Below are positions 9,345-17,735 of a DNA stretch of 64,000 nt, piece after piece. Origin of the DNA: JAUWTJ01 sp965603015 (GTDB lineage Bacteria > Pseudomonadota > Alphaproteobacteria > M2410); assembly GCA_965603015.1 (NCBI GenBank), contig CBFDBJ010000001.1, positions 90,339 to 154,338 on the forward strand. Reading direction: 5' to 3'. A program made the translations under genes and the position numbers. Each line of letters starts with the position of its first letter. Positions within the stretch are counted from its first letter, which is position 1. The notes below the pieces were generated by a model. The model searched no databases and was not told the origin of the DNA. It saw only the letters and a list, made by a program, of their open reading frames with translations.

Positions 9345-9601
9345 AGGTCTATTAAATCCGGGGAGCACCGGCAGCCAGGGTTCAGCAGCCTGTGTCGCAG
9401 AAGGAGGAGGTGGCAAGAGACGAAAAGCGCCCATTCGGAGAATGTGCGCCTCAGGCCTCCACGTCCGGCGTTAACCGGACGGTTACTATAGCAAATGTTT
9501 CAGGCCTGTACACCATTCTCACAAGCCGCCGAAGTCATGGGAGCCATCAGGAAGCCTTCGCCCCCCCGCCCTCGGCCCTCCGGACCCGACATCAAGATCC
9601 A
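9345..9601. other. dnaA-dnaN intergenic region
   Basis: 257 bases without a gene. It holds a perfect inverted repeat (listed separately) and presumably the dnaN promoter. I found no TTATCCACA-type DnaA box in it. Confidence 0.5.
9462..9481. repeat. Inverted repeat CGTCCGG-6-CCGGACG upstream of dnaN
   Basis: Seven-base arms CGTCCGG and CCGGACG around CGTTAA, 118 bases before the dnaN start. There is no T run on either side, so an intrinsic terminator is unlikely. It could be an operator or a transcript hairpin. Confidence 0.5.
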
Positions 9602-11206
9602 CTAGTGCCGCAGCATACGCTCCAGCATGTCGACATCCTCGCGAATTGCCATATCGCAGGCCTTCAGCTCCTCGATCTTCTTGACCGCGTGCATCACCGT
9701 GGTGTGATCGCGGCCACCGAATTTACGGCCAATTTCCGGCAATGAGCGCGTCGTGAGCTGCTTGGACAGGTACATCGCCACCTGCCGCGGGCGAGCCACC
9801 ACACGGGCCCGGCGCGCCGACAGAAGGTCTGCCATGCGCAAATTGTAATATTCGGCGACCCGGCGCTGGATATCATCGATCGTGACCCGTCGCTCATTGG
9901 CGCGCAGCAGATCGGACAGCACGTCCTCGGCCATCTCCAGGCCCACCGGCCGCCCGACAAGGTCCGCATAGGCGACAACCCGGTTCAGCGCCCCTTCAAG
10001 CTCGCGTACATTGGAGACAATCTTGTGGGCCAGGAATTCAAGCACCCGCTCCGGCACAACAACGCTCCCACCCCGCGTGTGCAGAGCCTCCAGCTTGGTG
10101 TGCAGAATACCAAGGCGCAGCTCATAGTCTGTGGCATGGATATCTGCCGACAGACCCCAGCCCAGACGCGAGCGGATCCGCTCCTCAATGCCCTCAAGAT
10201 CTCCCGGCGGGCGGTCGGCGGTCAGGATCACCTGTCTGTTGTGGTCGATCAGCGCGTTGAATGTATGGAAGAATTCTTCCTGCGTGCTCTCCTTGCCGGA
10301 GATAAACTGCACATCGTCGACCATCAGGACGTCGACACTGCGAAACTTGTCCTTGAACGCCATCGTATCCTTGTAGCGCACCGCCCGGATGAACTGGTAC
10401 ATGAACTTTTCGGCTGACAGATAGAGCACCTTGCGCATCGGATCGCGGCGCCGGATCTCGTTGGCAATGGCATGCATCAAATGGGTCTTGCCCAGACCGA
10501 CAGAGCCATAAAGGAACAGCGGATTAAACGGAACATTGTCCGCTTCTGCCACCCGTCGAGAGGCGGCGTGAGCCAGTTCATTGGATTTGCCAACAACGAA
10601 ATTCTCAAAGGTATAGCGGGCATCAAGCGGCGCCCCGAAGGAGTTCTCCGGATCATCGACACTGACCGCCGCATTTGTCTGACCGCCTCGTGCCGGACTG
10701 AGGATGGGGCTGGCGCTGGCCACCGGCCGCCGCCCCCCGGAAACATTCGCGGCACCTGAAGCCGTTGCCCCGTTCAACTTCTCCGGGGCATCTTTAGTCT
10801 CGGATATCAGAATGTCGATCCGCGAGATCGTCGGCTGGCATTCAAACCAGGCCCGCTCGATGTGTGACAGGTAATGGGTTTTGATCCAGTCACGCAAAAA
10901 CCTGGTGGGCACGCACAGCGTCACACGCGACTCTTCCATCGAGACCATCGACAAATGTCCAATCCAGGAATTGAAGGTCGTCAGGCCCAGTTCATTCTTC
11001 AGCCTGACGCGCACACTGTCCCACTGGTCCTCCAGGGAACCACCGCGTTCCGTGACCTTCAGGGCCGTGCCCATACGGTCATTGCCGACACTGTCATTGG
11101 CCGCGCCTTCTCTGGCCGCCGTTTCTGTGGCCCTGGTTTCATTGGCCGTTTCCCTGGTTGCTGTCTGCCGATTTGTCATTTGCCCTGATGCCACTTGTTC
11201 AGTCAT
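9602..11206 (-). CDS. dnaA: Chromosomal replication initiator DnaA
   Basis: 534 residues from the first ATG; a TTG four codons earlier is also in frame. AAA+ motifs: Walker A GSVGLGKTHLMHAI near 234, Walker B VLMVDDVQFISGKESTQEEF. The C-terminal DNA-binding domain IV has LPEIGRKFGGRDHTTVMHAV near 490-508. Domain I starts only at WDSVRVRLKNELG; the first 45-60 residues are a low-complexity T/A/N/R/E-rich stretch whose DNA is degenerate and repetitive. An internal ATG at 11074 would remove most of it, but it has no obvious ribosome site, whereas the chosen ATG has GGGG 6 bases upstream. DnaA-ATP melts the origin. Domain II is also Ala/Gly-rich and variable. Confidence 0.96.
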   Translation of the reverse strand: MTEQVASGQMTNRQTATRETANETRATETAAREGAANDSVGNDRMGTALKVTERGGSLEDQWDSVRVRLKNELGLTTFNSWIGHLSMVSMEESRVTLCVPTRFLRDWIKTHYLSHIERAWFECQPTISRIDILISETKDAPEKLNGATASGAANVSGGRRPVASASPILSPARGGQTNAAVSVDDPENSFGAPLDARYTFENFVVGKSNELAHAASRRVAEADNVPFNPLFLYGSVGLGKTHLMHAIANEIRRRDPMRKVLYLSAEKFMYQFIRAVRYKDTMAFKDKFRSVDVLMVDDVQFISGKESTQEEFFHTFNALIDHNRQVILTADRPPGDLEGIEERIRSRLGWGLSADIHATDYELRLGILHTKLEALHTRGGSVVVPERVLEFLAHKIVSNVRELEGALNRVVAYADLVGRPVGLEMAEDVLSDLLRANERRVTIDDIQRRVAEYYNLRMADLLSARRARVVARPRQVAMYLSKQLTTRSLPEIGRKFGGRDHTTVMHAVKKIEELKACDMAIREDVDMLERMLRH

Positions 11207-11241
11207 TCGTTGCCCCAAATTTGCGATCTCGTCGCACGGTC

Positions 11242-11295
11242 TGCTCTATTCACGCAGCCTGCTTTATTCACACAGTCTGCTCACTTCACCAAGCG
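11242..11295. repeat. Degenerate 18 bp tandem repeat upstream of dnaA
   Basis: Three adjacent 18-base units (11242, 11260, 11278) sharing TGCT...TTCAC. The middle unit contains TTATTCACA at 11264-11272, which matches the relaxed DnaA-box consensus TTATNCACA; the first unit has CTATTCACG. It sits 36-89 bases upstream of the dnaA ATG. Confidence 0.7.
11264..11272 (+). promoter_or_regulatory. Candidate DnaA box (TTATTCACA)
   Basis: One exact match to TTATNCACA 58 bases upstream of the dnaA start. DnaA autoregulation through boxes near its own promoter is known in bacteria. Only one good match is present, so its function is uncertain and it does not by itself define an origin. Confidence 0.4.
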
Positions 11296-11327
11296 GGTAT
11301 AAGCCACGCTCAAAATTTTCTGTCGAC

Positions 11328-11392
11328 ACTGCCAGTTAATACCGCCAGTCAACACTGCCAGTCAGCACTGCCAGTCAGCACTGCCAGTCAGC
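11328..11392. repeat. 13 bp tandem repeat, five copies, upstream of dnaA
   Basis: Five head-to-tail 13-mers. The last three are identical (ACTGCCAGTCAGC); the first two are variants (ACTGCCAGTTAAT, ACCGCCAGTCAAC). The length 13 is not a codon multiple and no gene covers it. It lies between dnaA and the rhodanese gene. Confidence 0.95.
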
Positions 11393-11523
11393 CCTCGCCT
11401 GAAACACTCTTGCCCTGGATCACAGGACGCCCGAAATTACTATCAGCGCCAAACCCCTTTGTCCGGACAGTCCCGGGATCTGCTTTACTTTGTCGCAGTC
11501 TTACTTTTGCGTCCAGGCCAGAC

Positions 11524-11970
11524 TTATTTTTGCGTCCAGGGAAGCCCGCGCGCTTTCCAGCCACCAACCCCTCGATGTCCCTCAACATCAAGAGACCCCT
11601 CAAACCCTTCTGTTACATTGAAACTCTTCGTGTAGCCTGCGGCGGTCATGGCCTCGGCGGCAGCAATACTGCGCACGCCACTTCTGCACAGGAACAACAG
11701 CGCGCGCTCCTTGTTGACAGCCCCTTCATCCAACGCCTTCGCAACATCAGCCTGAAAGGCCTCATTCACAGCCATTGTCGGATAGCGTTGCCATTCGACC
11801 AGCAAAGGCGCCTTGTCACAGGCAGCCAGGTCCACGACGCCCACAAAACTCCACTCTGCCTGTGTTCGAACATCAACAAGCGCGGCGCTGGCGTCGCCAC
11901 AAAGAAGCTCAAAGGCTTCTTCCGGCGAAACATCTCCTGCGTACTGCCCGCTAACCGCTGTGACCAACAT
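11524..11970 (-). CDS. Rhodanese-like domain protein
   Basis: 148 residues from the chosen ATG. The frame stays open to a TTG at 12030, giving a possible 168-residue form, but family similarity begins at YAGDVSPEEAFELL. Rhodanese signatures: ALVDVRTQAEWSFVGV and the active-site loop LFLCRSGVRSIAAAEAM with the persulfide-forming Cys. The C-terminus GFEGSLDVEGHRGVGGWK is typical of a conserved alphaproteobacterial cytoplasmic rhodanese. Likely a sulfurtransferase; donor and acceptor unknown. A GGAGG sits only 2 bases from the ATG and 5 from the next codon, TTG, which may be the true start. Expressed towards dnaA. Confidence 0.85.
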   Translation of the reverse strand: MLVTAVSGQYAGDVSPEEAFELLCGDASAALVDVRTQAEWSFVGVVDLAACDKAPLLVEWQRYPTMAVNEAFQADVAKALDEGAVNKERALLFLCRSGVRSIAAAEAMTAAGYTKSFNVTEGFEGSLDVEGHRGVGGWKARGLPWTQK

Positions 11971-12030
11971 TTCCTCCACAAGTTCCAGGCCTGCCAATAA
12001 CGCCAACAGCCCGGCGACTTCGTTGTTCAA

Positions 12031-12662
12031 TTACTTCGCTCTTCAGGGGGTCCTGCCGCGCCCGTTTCTGCCATCCTGAATGATTGCAGCGGACAATAAC
12101 GGGGCCTTTCAGCCCGGCGACGGAACCTTCTTCATTTTTAAAATTTTTGGACTAGGTTACAAAAGCAGAAACAACAATACATTCGCCTCAAAGAACTCGT
12201 GCTCAGTATTTTCACGCGGCACACGAGCCTCGAACCTGGGCGGTCATCACCTTGCCCCGATCTGGAGCAACTGTGCTGGCCAAACACTCCAAACATACAG
12301 CGCAGTTTCTTATGAACTTTGGCTACTGCTCGGCACCGATTTACAATCGATTGCGACCCCTGTACAGCGGATGAAACAAATTAAACCGAATGCTGACGAA
12401 ACTGCAAGTGGGTCAAAGCCGGAACGAGCAAAATATTTTGATTCTTTTCAATTGACTCTTCAAACAAGAAGTGAACAGCCGGTCACTTGAGATTTTGGGT
12501 AAAGACGGCTGTACTTCATCTGTCTTTTCCATCTTGCGAGCAGGTTTGTCCGTGTAGAAACAGACATGAAAAAGGGACCTGAAGAAGGTCCCGTTTTTAT
12601 AGAAGGCGTTGTCATAAGTCCCCGTCAGGACTTACAAAAACACGGCTGTTCAGTCAATTGAA
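12031..12662. other. 0.6 kb gene-free region between rhodanese gene and rpsT
   Basis: AT-richer than its surroundings. A 136-codon plus-strand frame (12080-12490) has no recognisable family or plausible protein composition and I do not annotate it. Two GANTC (CcrM methylation) sites lie close together near 12440-12465. A bidirectional terminator closes the right side. No DnaA-box cluster was found by eye. Confidence 0.5.
12574..12598. terminator. Bidirectional intrinsic terminator downstream of rpsT
   Basis: Seven-base stem GGGACCT / AGGTCCC with loop GAAGA. It is followed by GTTTTT on the plus strand and, because five A precede it, by a T run on the minus strand too. It lies 65-89 bases past the rpsT stop codon and probably ends that transcript. 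Confidence 0.85.
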
Positions 12663-12932
12663 TCAAGCGGCCTTCAGAGCATTAACACGCTTGGCAAGAC
12701 GCGACACTTTGCGAGCGGCTGTATTCTTCTTCAAAATACCGCCTGTTACGCAGCTCATGATTTCCGGCTCGGCAACTTTCATGGCAACAACCGCATCATC
12801 ATGAACCCCTGATTCAATCGCTTCTTCGACTTTACGAACGAAGGTACGCATGCGACTGCGGCGGGATTTGTTAATTTCGGTCCGAGTATCGATCTTGCGA
12901 ACCATTTTCTTAGCGGAATAGGTATTGGCCAT
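12663..12932 (-). CDS. rpsT: 30S ribosomal protein S20
   Basis: 89 residues, Lys/Arg-rich. Starts MANTYSAKKMVRKIDTRTEI and contains NKSRRSRMRTFVRKVEEAI and a final KKNTAARKVSRLAKRVNALK, all diagnostic of S20. It binds 16S rRNA in the body of the small subunit. It is a single-gene unit with its own terminator downstream; rpsT close to dnaA is a common alphaproteobacterial arrangement. The ribosome site is weak, as often seen for autoregulated S20 genes. Confidence 0.97.
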   Translation of the reverse strand: MANTYSAKKMVRKIDTRTEINKSRRSRMRTFVRKVEEAIESGVHDDAVVAMKVAEPEIMSCVTGGILKKNTAARKVSRLAKRVNALKAA

Positions 12933-13169
12933 TGGCTGGAAGCCCCATCTGGAGTTTTGTCTAGAGTTTTGTATTCATTATCTGTTTTTCGCTGTAAAGC
13001 CCGGTTTTACCCGCACCAGACAGCCCCGACTTCGGGATGCGCGGTTATAACGGCCTCCGAGAGCCCGGTCAACACCGCATTTCAACCAAATCCGCGCAGG
13101 GTTTCTGACCTGCTCCGCCTGCTCCATACAGTGTTTCAGAGCCATCGTCCTGGCTTATCTGGTTTGATC
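12933..13169. other. rpsT promoter region
   Basis: 237 bases between the crotonase stop and the rpsT start. No gene is seen; it must hold the rpsT promoter, which I cannot assign with confidence. Confidence 0.4.
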
Positions 13170-13946
13170 CTATCGGTGTTTAAATTGAGGCTTGCGCTTT
13201 TCCACAAACGCCGCCATGCCCTCGGTCTGATCCGCCGTTGCAAACATCGAGTGAAACAGCCGACGTTCGAACCGAACGCCTTCGGCCAGAGTTGTCTCAT
13301 AAGCCCGGTTTACAGCTTCCTTGGCCATCATGGTAATCGGATGCGAAAACCCTGAGATCTTGCCGGCGACTTTGATCGCCTCTTCCCGCAACTCCGCCAC
13401 CGGGACAATACGGCTCACAAGTCCGGACCGCTCGGCCTCATCGGCATTCATGATCCGGCCGGTCAGACACATCTCCATGGCCTTCGACTTGCCGACAAAC
13501 CGGGTCAGGCGCTGGGTTCCGCCAGCCCCGGGCATGATACCAAGATTGATTTCCGGCTGACCAAATTTGGCGTTATCTGCCGCAAGGATAAAGTCGCACA
13601 TCATTGCCAGCTCCGCGCCGCCACCCATGGCATAACCCGCAACCGCCGCGATCACCGGCTTGCGGCACTGCGTCACCCGCTCCCAGTTGCGCGAAATAAA
13701 ATCGCCTTTGAACGCCTCCATATAGGTCTTGTCCTGCATCTCCTTGATGTCCGCGCCTGCCGCAAAGGCCTTTTCCGATCCGGCAATCACCAGACAGCCA
13801 ATACCGTCATCAGCTTCAAACTCGTCCAGCGCGCTGGCCAGTTCATCCATGACCTGATCATTGAGGGCGTTCATTGCATCAGGGCGATTGATGGTGATCA
13901 CACCAACACTGCCCTCTCGGTCAACCAGGATGGTTTCAAAAGCCAT
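13170..13946 (-). CDS. Enoyl-CoA hydratase, short-chain type
   Basis: 258 residues from an ATG with GGGGAG 9 bases upstream; a 40-codon in-frame upstream extension lacks family similarity. Both catalytic glutamates are present: GGGAELAMMCD and GQPEINLGIMPGAGGTQRL. The oxyanion loop FAAGADIKEM and the C-terminal FHSMFATADQTEGMAAFVEKRK match the mitochondrial ECHS1/crotonase type. It hydrates 2-trans-enoyl-CoA to 3-hydroxyacyl-CoA in fatty acid beta-oxidation. Contrast with the crotonase at 1239, which lacks one Glu. The gene lies near rpsT in many alphaproteobacteria (recalled synteny). Confidence 0.95.
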   Translation of the reverse strand: MAFETILVDREGSVGVITINRPDAMNALNDQVMDELASALDEFEADDGIGCLVIAGSEKAFAAGADIKEMQDKTYMEAFKGDFISRNWERVTQCRKPVIAAVAGYAMGGGAELAMMCDFILAADNAKFGQPEINLGIMPGAGGTQRLTRFVGKSKAMEMCLTGRIMNADEAERSGLVSRIVPVAELREEAIKVAGKISGFSHPITMMAKEAVNRAYETTLAEGVRFERRLFHSMFATADQTEGMAAFVEKRKPQFKHR

Positions 13947-14130
13947 GTGAGATTTCTCCCCTTGTTCATCCGGTCGAGATTTGACCGGTCCCGGAAATGC
14001 GGGAAATAGCAACAGAGCGGCGACCCTATATCGCGTCATACCCGGTCTGTCGACAGGATTTGGCAACCATAATGCTGCATAAATCTCCGCACTGACAACA
14101 CTCCCGTGCCTGCAAACGATCTGAACATTG

Positions 14131-14370
14131 TCAGAAATCGCTCAAAATCCCTTTGTTCTCCCAATCTCCATAACGCGTCGGCTCGAGGCCTTCCTTGCGC
14201 CCGCCCCGTTCTTTTTCAAGCGCGCGCCCGTCACCGTCAGTCCTCTTGCGGCGCGCTTCAGCCTCGGCAAGCGCCCTTTGGGCCGCAGGCGGCAGGGTTT
14301 TTACCGCCGGCGCCGCGTCGGCGTTTCCAGTCTTTGCCGTCCCGTCAAAGTCATTGTTTTCTTCTGCCAT
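14131..14370 (-). CDS. SdhAF4-like protein (DUF1674)
   Basis: 79 residues from the second Met (an alternative ATG lies 8 codons upstream). The C-terminus has the family signature: GGRKEGLEPTRYGDWENKG followed by ILSDF. The middle is a charged Ala-rich helix. DUF1674 homologues in eukaryotes (SDHAF4/Sdh8) chaperone flavinated succinate dehydrogenase subunit A; a comparable role in bacteria is inferred. It is divergent from htpX, sharing the 173-base region that holds a 15 bp tandem repeat. Confidence 0.88.
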   Translation of the reverse strand: MAEENNDFDGTAKTGNADAAPAVKTLPPAAQRALAEAEARRKRTDGDGRALEKERGGRKEGLEPTRYGDWENKGILSDF

Positions 14371-14425
14371 TGACGCTTCTCCTTCAATCACCACATAGAA
14401 ACAGATCCGGATTTATCCGGGCGAC

Positions 14426-14485
14426 CTGCCAAAGCATACACTGCCAAAGAATACCGCGCCAAAAAATACCGTGCCAAAGAATACC
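14426..14485. repeat. 15 bp tandem repeat, four copies, between SdhAF4-like gene and htpX
   Basis: Four contiguous 15-mers starting at 14426, 14441, 14456 and 14471 with core GCCAAAGAATACC. The first unit is the most diverged. The array occupies the divergent promoter region of both genes. Confidence 0.93.
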
Positions 14486-14543
14486 GCGAAAGCCCGGCGA
14501 AAGCTGCAAATTTGGCATCACAAAGTTGAGAGAGACAGCCACT

Positions 14544-15413
14544 ATGGGTTTTGCGCGTACCGCTATTCTTCTTGCCGCCATGACCGGACTTTTTCTGGCC
14601 ATCGGGTTTCTCATCGGCGGCGAGGCCGGCATGATCCTGGCGTTTATTGTCGCCCTGGCGATGAATGCCTTCGCGTTCTGGAATTCTGACAAGATGGTCC
14701 TGCGCATGCACAAGGCCCGGGAAGTTGATGAGCGCAGTGCTCCGGACTATGTCCGCATCGTGCGGCGTCTTTCGGCCAATGCGGGATTGCCCATGCCGCG
14801 CACCTTTATCATCGACAACCCCCAGCCCAACGCCTTTGCCACAGGGCGCAATCCGCAACATGCAGCGGTGGCAGCAACCACCGGTCTGCTTGACCTGCTC
14901 AGCGCGGAAGAACTGGCCGGCGTCATGGCGCACGAGCTGGCCCATGTGAAAAACCGTGACACGCTCACCATGACCATCACCGCAACCTTTGCCGGCGCGA
15001 TCGGCATGCTGGCCAATTTCGCCTTCTTCTTTTCGCGCGGACGCAATGGCGGGTTGCTCGGATCTCTCGCAATCATGATCCTCGCCCCAATGGCCGCAGG
15101 CCTCGTACAAATGGCAATCTCGCGCTCGCGTGAATATGAAGCCGACAGGATGGGCGCAGAAATTTGCGGGCGCCCCCTGTGGCTCGCCTCGGCGCTGGAA
15201 AAACTTGACCTCGGGGTGGCAAGGGTCCGCAACCCCGCCGCAGAGGCCAATCCGGCAACCGCTCACCTTTTCATCGCCAACCCCTTGCAGGGAGAACGCG
15301 CCGACCGGCTGTTTTCAACCCACCCGGATATGGCCAATCGCGTCGCCCGATTGCGCGAAATGGCGGGGGATCAAAGCGGCCATCAGACCACCGCGACCGG
15401 GCCCTGGGGTTAA
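14544..15413 (+). CDS. htpX: Membrane metalloprotease HtpX
   Basis: 289 residues. ATG chosen because the product then begins MGFARTAILLAAMTGLFLAI, the normal HtpX start with two N-terminal membrane helices; the frame is open for another 146 codons upstream over the repeats, which is not coding. Zinc motif MAHELAHVKNRD near residue 129, a second pair of membrane segments, and the Glu ligand in SREYEADRMGAEIC. The C-terminus has LFSTHPDMANRVARLREM, the M48 family ending. HtpX is an M48B inner-membrane protease that degrades misfolded membrane proteins. A GAGAG site lies 9 bases upstream. Confidence 0.96.
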   Translation: MGFARTAILLAAMTGLFLAIGFLIGGEAGMILAFIVALAMNAFAFWNSDKMVLRMHKAREVDERSAPDYVRIVRRLSANAGLPMPRTFIIDNPQPNAFATGRNPQHAAVAATTGLLDLLSAEELAGVMAHELAHVKNRDTLTMTITATFAGAIGMLANFAFFFSRGRNGGLLGSLAIMILAPMAAGLVQMAISRSREYEADRMGAEICGRPLWLASALEKLDLGVARVRNPAAEANPATAHLFIANPLQGERADRLFSTHPDMANRVARLREMAGDQSGHQTTATGPWG

Positions 15414-15531
15414 CGAGGGGGCAACGGGGGGCTTAAGCACACGATGATGCCGCAACATGGGACTTGCGCCCGGGTGGCAAGGGCGGCTACATCCTCAAAA
15501 ATCAGAACTTCCTCTATAGCCAGGATATCGG

Positions 15532-16830
15532 ATGCAAGGATTTGAATCGCGCAAGGCAGCCCTGACGCTGCTCACCGGCGTGCTCGTCAAGAAAACACCC
15601 CTCGACCGTCTCATGGATGATGACGAGGGCGGGTTTCTTGAAAGTCTCGAAAAGCGCGACCGGGCCTTTGCCCATGCACTTGTGGCCACCACCCTGCGCC
15701 ATCTGGGCAGCATCGACTTTGCCATCGATGCGGCCATGGATCGCCCGTTGCGCGAAAAAGCCATACGCGCGCGCAATATCCTGCGCCTCGCCGTAGCGCA
15801 AATTTTCTATCTCAAGGTGCCCGATCACGCCGCCGTCGACATTGCAGTGCGCTCTGCCGAGGTCCACCGGGCCTCAAAACCCTTCAAGGGCCTCATCAAT
15901 GCCGTCCTGCGCCGCATCCTGCGCGAAGGCGATACCCTGAAAGAAACCGCCATGGCGCGCGGCAACACACCGCCGGCATTTTTCCGCCAGTGGAAGAACG
16001 CCTGGGGCAAACGCGCCGCAGACAAGATTGCCTCGGCCCACCTCGCCGAAGCGCCGCTCGATATCACTGTGAAAGATCGCAGCGAAGCGGAAGCCTGGGC
16101 AAGCCGCCTCGGCGGCACACTGCTGCCAACCGGATCCATTCGTCTTGTCGATGCCGCGCCGGTTCCCGAACTGCCGGGCTTTGCAGACGGCGCCTGGTGG
16201 GTGCAGGACGCCGCTGCGGCCTTGCCCGCAACGCTCTTTGGCACCATCAAGGGGACACGCGCCCTCGATCTGTGCGCCGCGCCAGGCGGCAAGACAGCCA
16301 TGCTGGCAGCGCTGGGCGCCCAGGTCACCGCCATCGACAAATCCGCATCACGGCTCGAGCGCGTGCGTGAAAATCTCACTCGCCTTGGCCTCAAGGCCGA
16401 GACCATTACCGCGGACATCAGCGCCTATAAACCCGAGGCGCCTTTCCCCAATGTGCTTCTGGATGCGCCCTGTTCGGCCACCGGTACCGTGCGCCGCCAT
16501 CCTGATGTAGTCCACCTCAAAACCCGCGATGAGATCCACTCTCTGGCGAAACTTCAGGCCGAGCTGCTTGATGCCGCCGCCGATATGACAGCGCCGGGGG
16601 GCACGCTCATCTATTGCACCTGCTCGATTGAACCCGAAGAAGGCGAGGAACAGATCACAGCATTCATTGAGCGCCGCCCGGAGTTCCACATTGATCCCAT
16701 CGGCTCGGACGAGCTTGGCGGCGAGGACGGCTTCCTTACCAAACGCGGTGAAATCAGGACTTTGCCCTTCGTCTGGGACACCCGTGGCGGGATCGACGGC
16801 TTCTATGCAGTTCGGCTCCGGAAAGCCTGA
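15532..16830 (+). CDS. rsmB: 16S rRNA m5C967 methyltransferase RsmB-type
   Basis: 432 residues. The N-terminal ~150 residues form the NusB-like RNA-binding domain (KTPLDRLMDDDEGG, RDRAFAHALVATTLRHLG). The methyltransferase domain has the SAM loop ALDLCAAPGGKTAMLA near 244, motif IV DAPCSATGTVRRHPDV near 312 and motif VI YCTCSIEPEEGEEQI near 362; the two cysteines are the catalytic and release residues. Methylates 16S rRNA at C967 or an equivalent site using SAM. It is followed on the same strand by rpe and the heparinase-like gene, a recurrent alphaproteobacterial order. Confidence 0.94.
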   Translation: MQGFESRKAALTLLTGVLVKKTPLDRLMDDDEGGFLESLEKRDRAFAHALVATTLRHLGSIDFAIDAAMDRPLREKAIRARNILRLAVAQIFYLKVPDHAAVDIAVRSAEVHRASKPFKGLINAVLRRILREGDTLKETAMARGNTPPAFFRQWKNAWGKRAADKIASAHLAEAPLDITVKDRSEAEAWASRLGGTLLPTGSIRLVDAAPVPELPGFADGAWWVQDAAAALPATLFGTIKGTRALDLCAAPGGKTAMLAALGAQVTAIDKSASRLERVRENLTRLGLKAETITADISAYKPEAPFPNVLLDAPCSATGTVRRHPDVVHLKTRDEIHSLAKLQAELLDAAADMTAPGGTLIYCTCSIEPEEGEEQITAFIERRPEFHIDPIGSDELGGEDGFLTKRGEIRTLPFVWDTRGGIDGFYAVRLRKA

Positions 16831-17039
16831 CAGGTCACACACGAACTTGATCCGCTTACAGACCGCCGCACAGAGAGGCACACAGCAGGGTTGCCAATAC
16901 CTGCGAATCATCGGCGCATGATTTGCCATAAGATCGCCGATGCCTTTGCGGCTCGCTAAAAATTCTCATGTGTTTCAAACGCTTAAGCTATTAACCCCTC
17001 TTTGCTTGAACGCCCCTCTGGCCGATGTTATGAGGCAAT
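16831..17039. other. rsmB-rpe intergenic region with candidate promoter
   Basis: 209 bases, no gene. At 17006-17034 TTGAAC and TATGAG are separated by 17 bases, a reasonable sigma-70 pattern, but the -10 ends only 5 bases before the rpe ATG. Either rpe is nearly leaderless or the match is chance. Confidence 0.3.
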
Positions 17040-17708
17040 ATGACAAACTCCATCAAAATCGCGCCCTCAATCCTGTCCGCTGACTTCGCCGAGCTTGGCC
17101 GCGAGGTCCGCGACATCTGCACGGCTGGCGCTGATTATGTCCATATCGACGTCATGGACGGGCATTTCGTGCCCAACCTCACCATCGGCCCCGGCGTGGT
17201 CAAGGCGCTGCGCCCCCACACCGACAAGATCGTTGATGTTCACCTGATGGTCGCCCCGGTCGACGGTTTCATTGACGCCTTTATTGACGCCGGCGCGGAT
17301 ATTGTCACGGTCCACGCCGAGGCCGGGCCGCACATGCACCGCACCTTGCAGGCCATTCGGGCCGGCGGCGCCAGGGCCGGCATTTCCGTCAACCCGGGAA
17401 CCCCGGCCAAAATGCTCGACTACATTTATGACATGGTCGATCTCGTGCTGGTGATGAGCGTCAATCCAGGTTTTGGCGGCCAGTCCTTCATCGAAAGTCA
17501 GCTTCCCAAGATCGAGGCGATCAGAAAACGCATCGACAAGGAAGGTCTTGATATCGATCTTGAAGTTGATGGCGGGATCAATTTTGACAATGCCGCGCGC
17601 GTCATCGGTGCAGGGGCCAATGTTCTTGTCGCCGGAACCGCGACATTCACTGGCGGCCCCGCACAGTACGCCGATAATATTGCCCGCATTAGAAACGCTG
17701 CTGGATAA
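17040..17708 (+). CDS. rpe: Ribulose-phosphate 3-epimerase
   Basis: 222 residues, normal length TIM barrel. Motifs: PSILSADFAELGREV, HIDVMDGHFVPNLTIGP (metal-binding His and Asp), HLMVAPVD, MSVNPGFGGQSFIESQLPKI and the phosphate-binding EVDGGINFDNA. Interconverts ribulose-5-phosphate and xylulose-5-phosphate in the pentose phosphate and Calvin pathways. The heparinase-like gene follows after 27 bases, so co-transcription is likely. Confidence 0.97.
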   Translation: MTNSIKIAPSILSADFAELGREVRDICTAGADYVHIDVMDGHFVPNLTIGPGVVKALRPHTDKIVDVHLMVAPVDGFIDAFIDAGADIVTVHAEAGPHMHRTLQAIRAGGARAGISVNPGTPAKMLDYIYDMVDLVLVMSVNPGFGGQSFIESQLPKIEAIRKRIDKEGLDIDLEVDGGINFDNAARVIGAGANVLVAGTATFTGGPAQYADNIARIRNAAG

Positions 17709-17735
17709 CTGAAGCAACAAGGAGTACGAGGCCGG

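Noticed and set aside
12080..12490. 136-codon frame in the AT-rich gap before rpsT
   Set aside because: No family, irregular composition, no ribosome site. Kept as non-coding.
11207..12662. Chromosomal origin (oriC) call
   Set aside because: Only one relaxed DnaA box and an AT-rich stretch were found; alphaproteobacterial origins are often not next to dnaA.
17006..17034. sigma-70 promoter of rpe
   Set aside because: Good spacing but it would give an almost leaderless message and overlaps a potential ribosome site; kept only as a low-confidence note.
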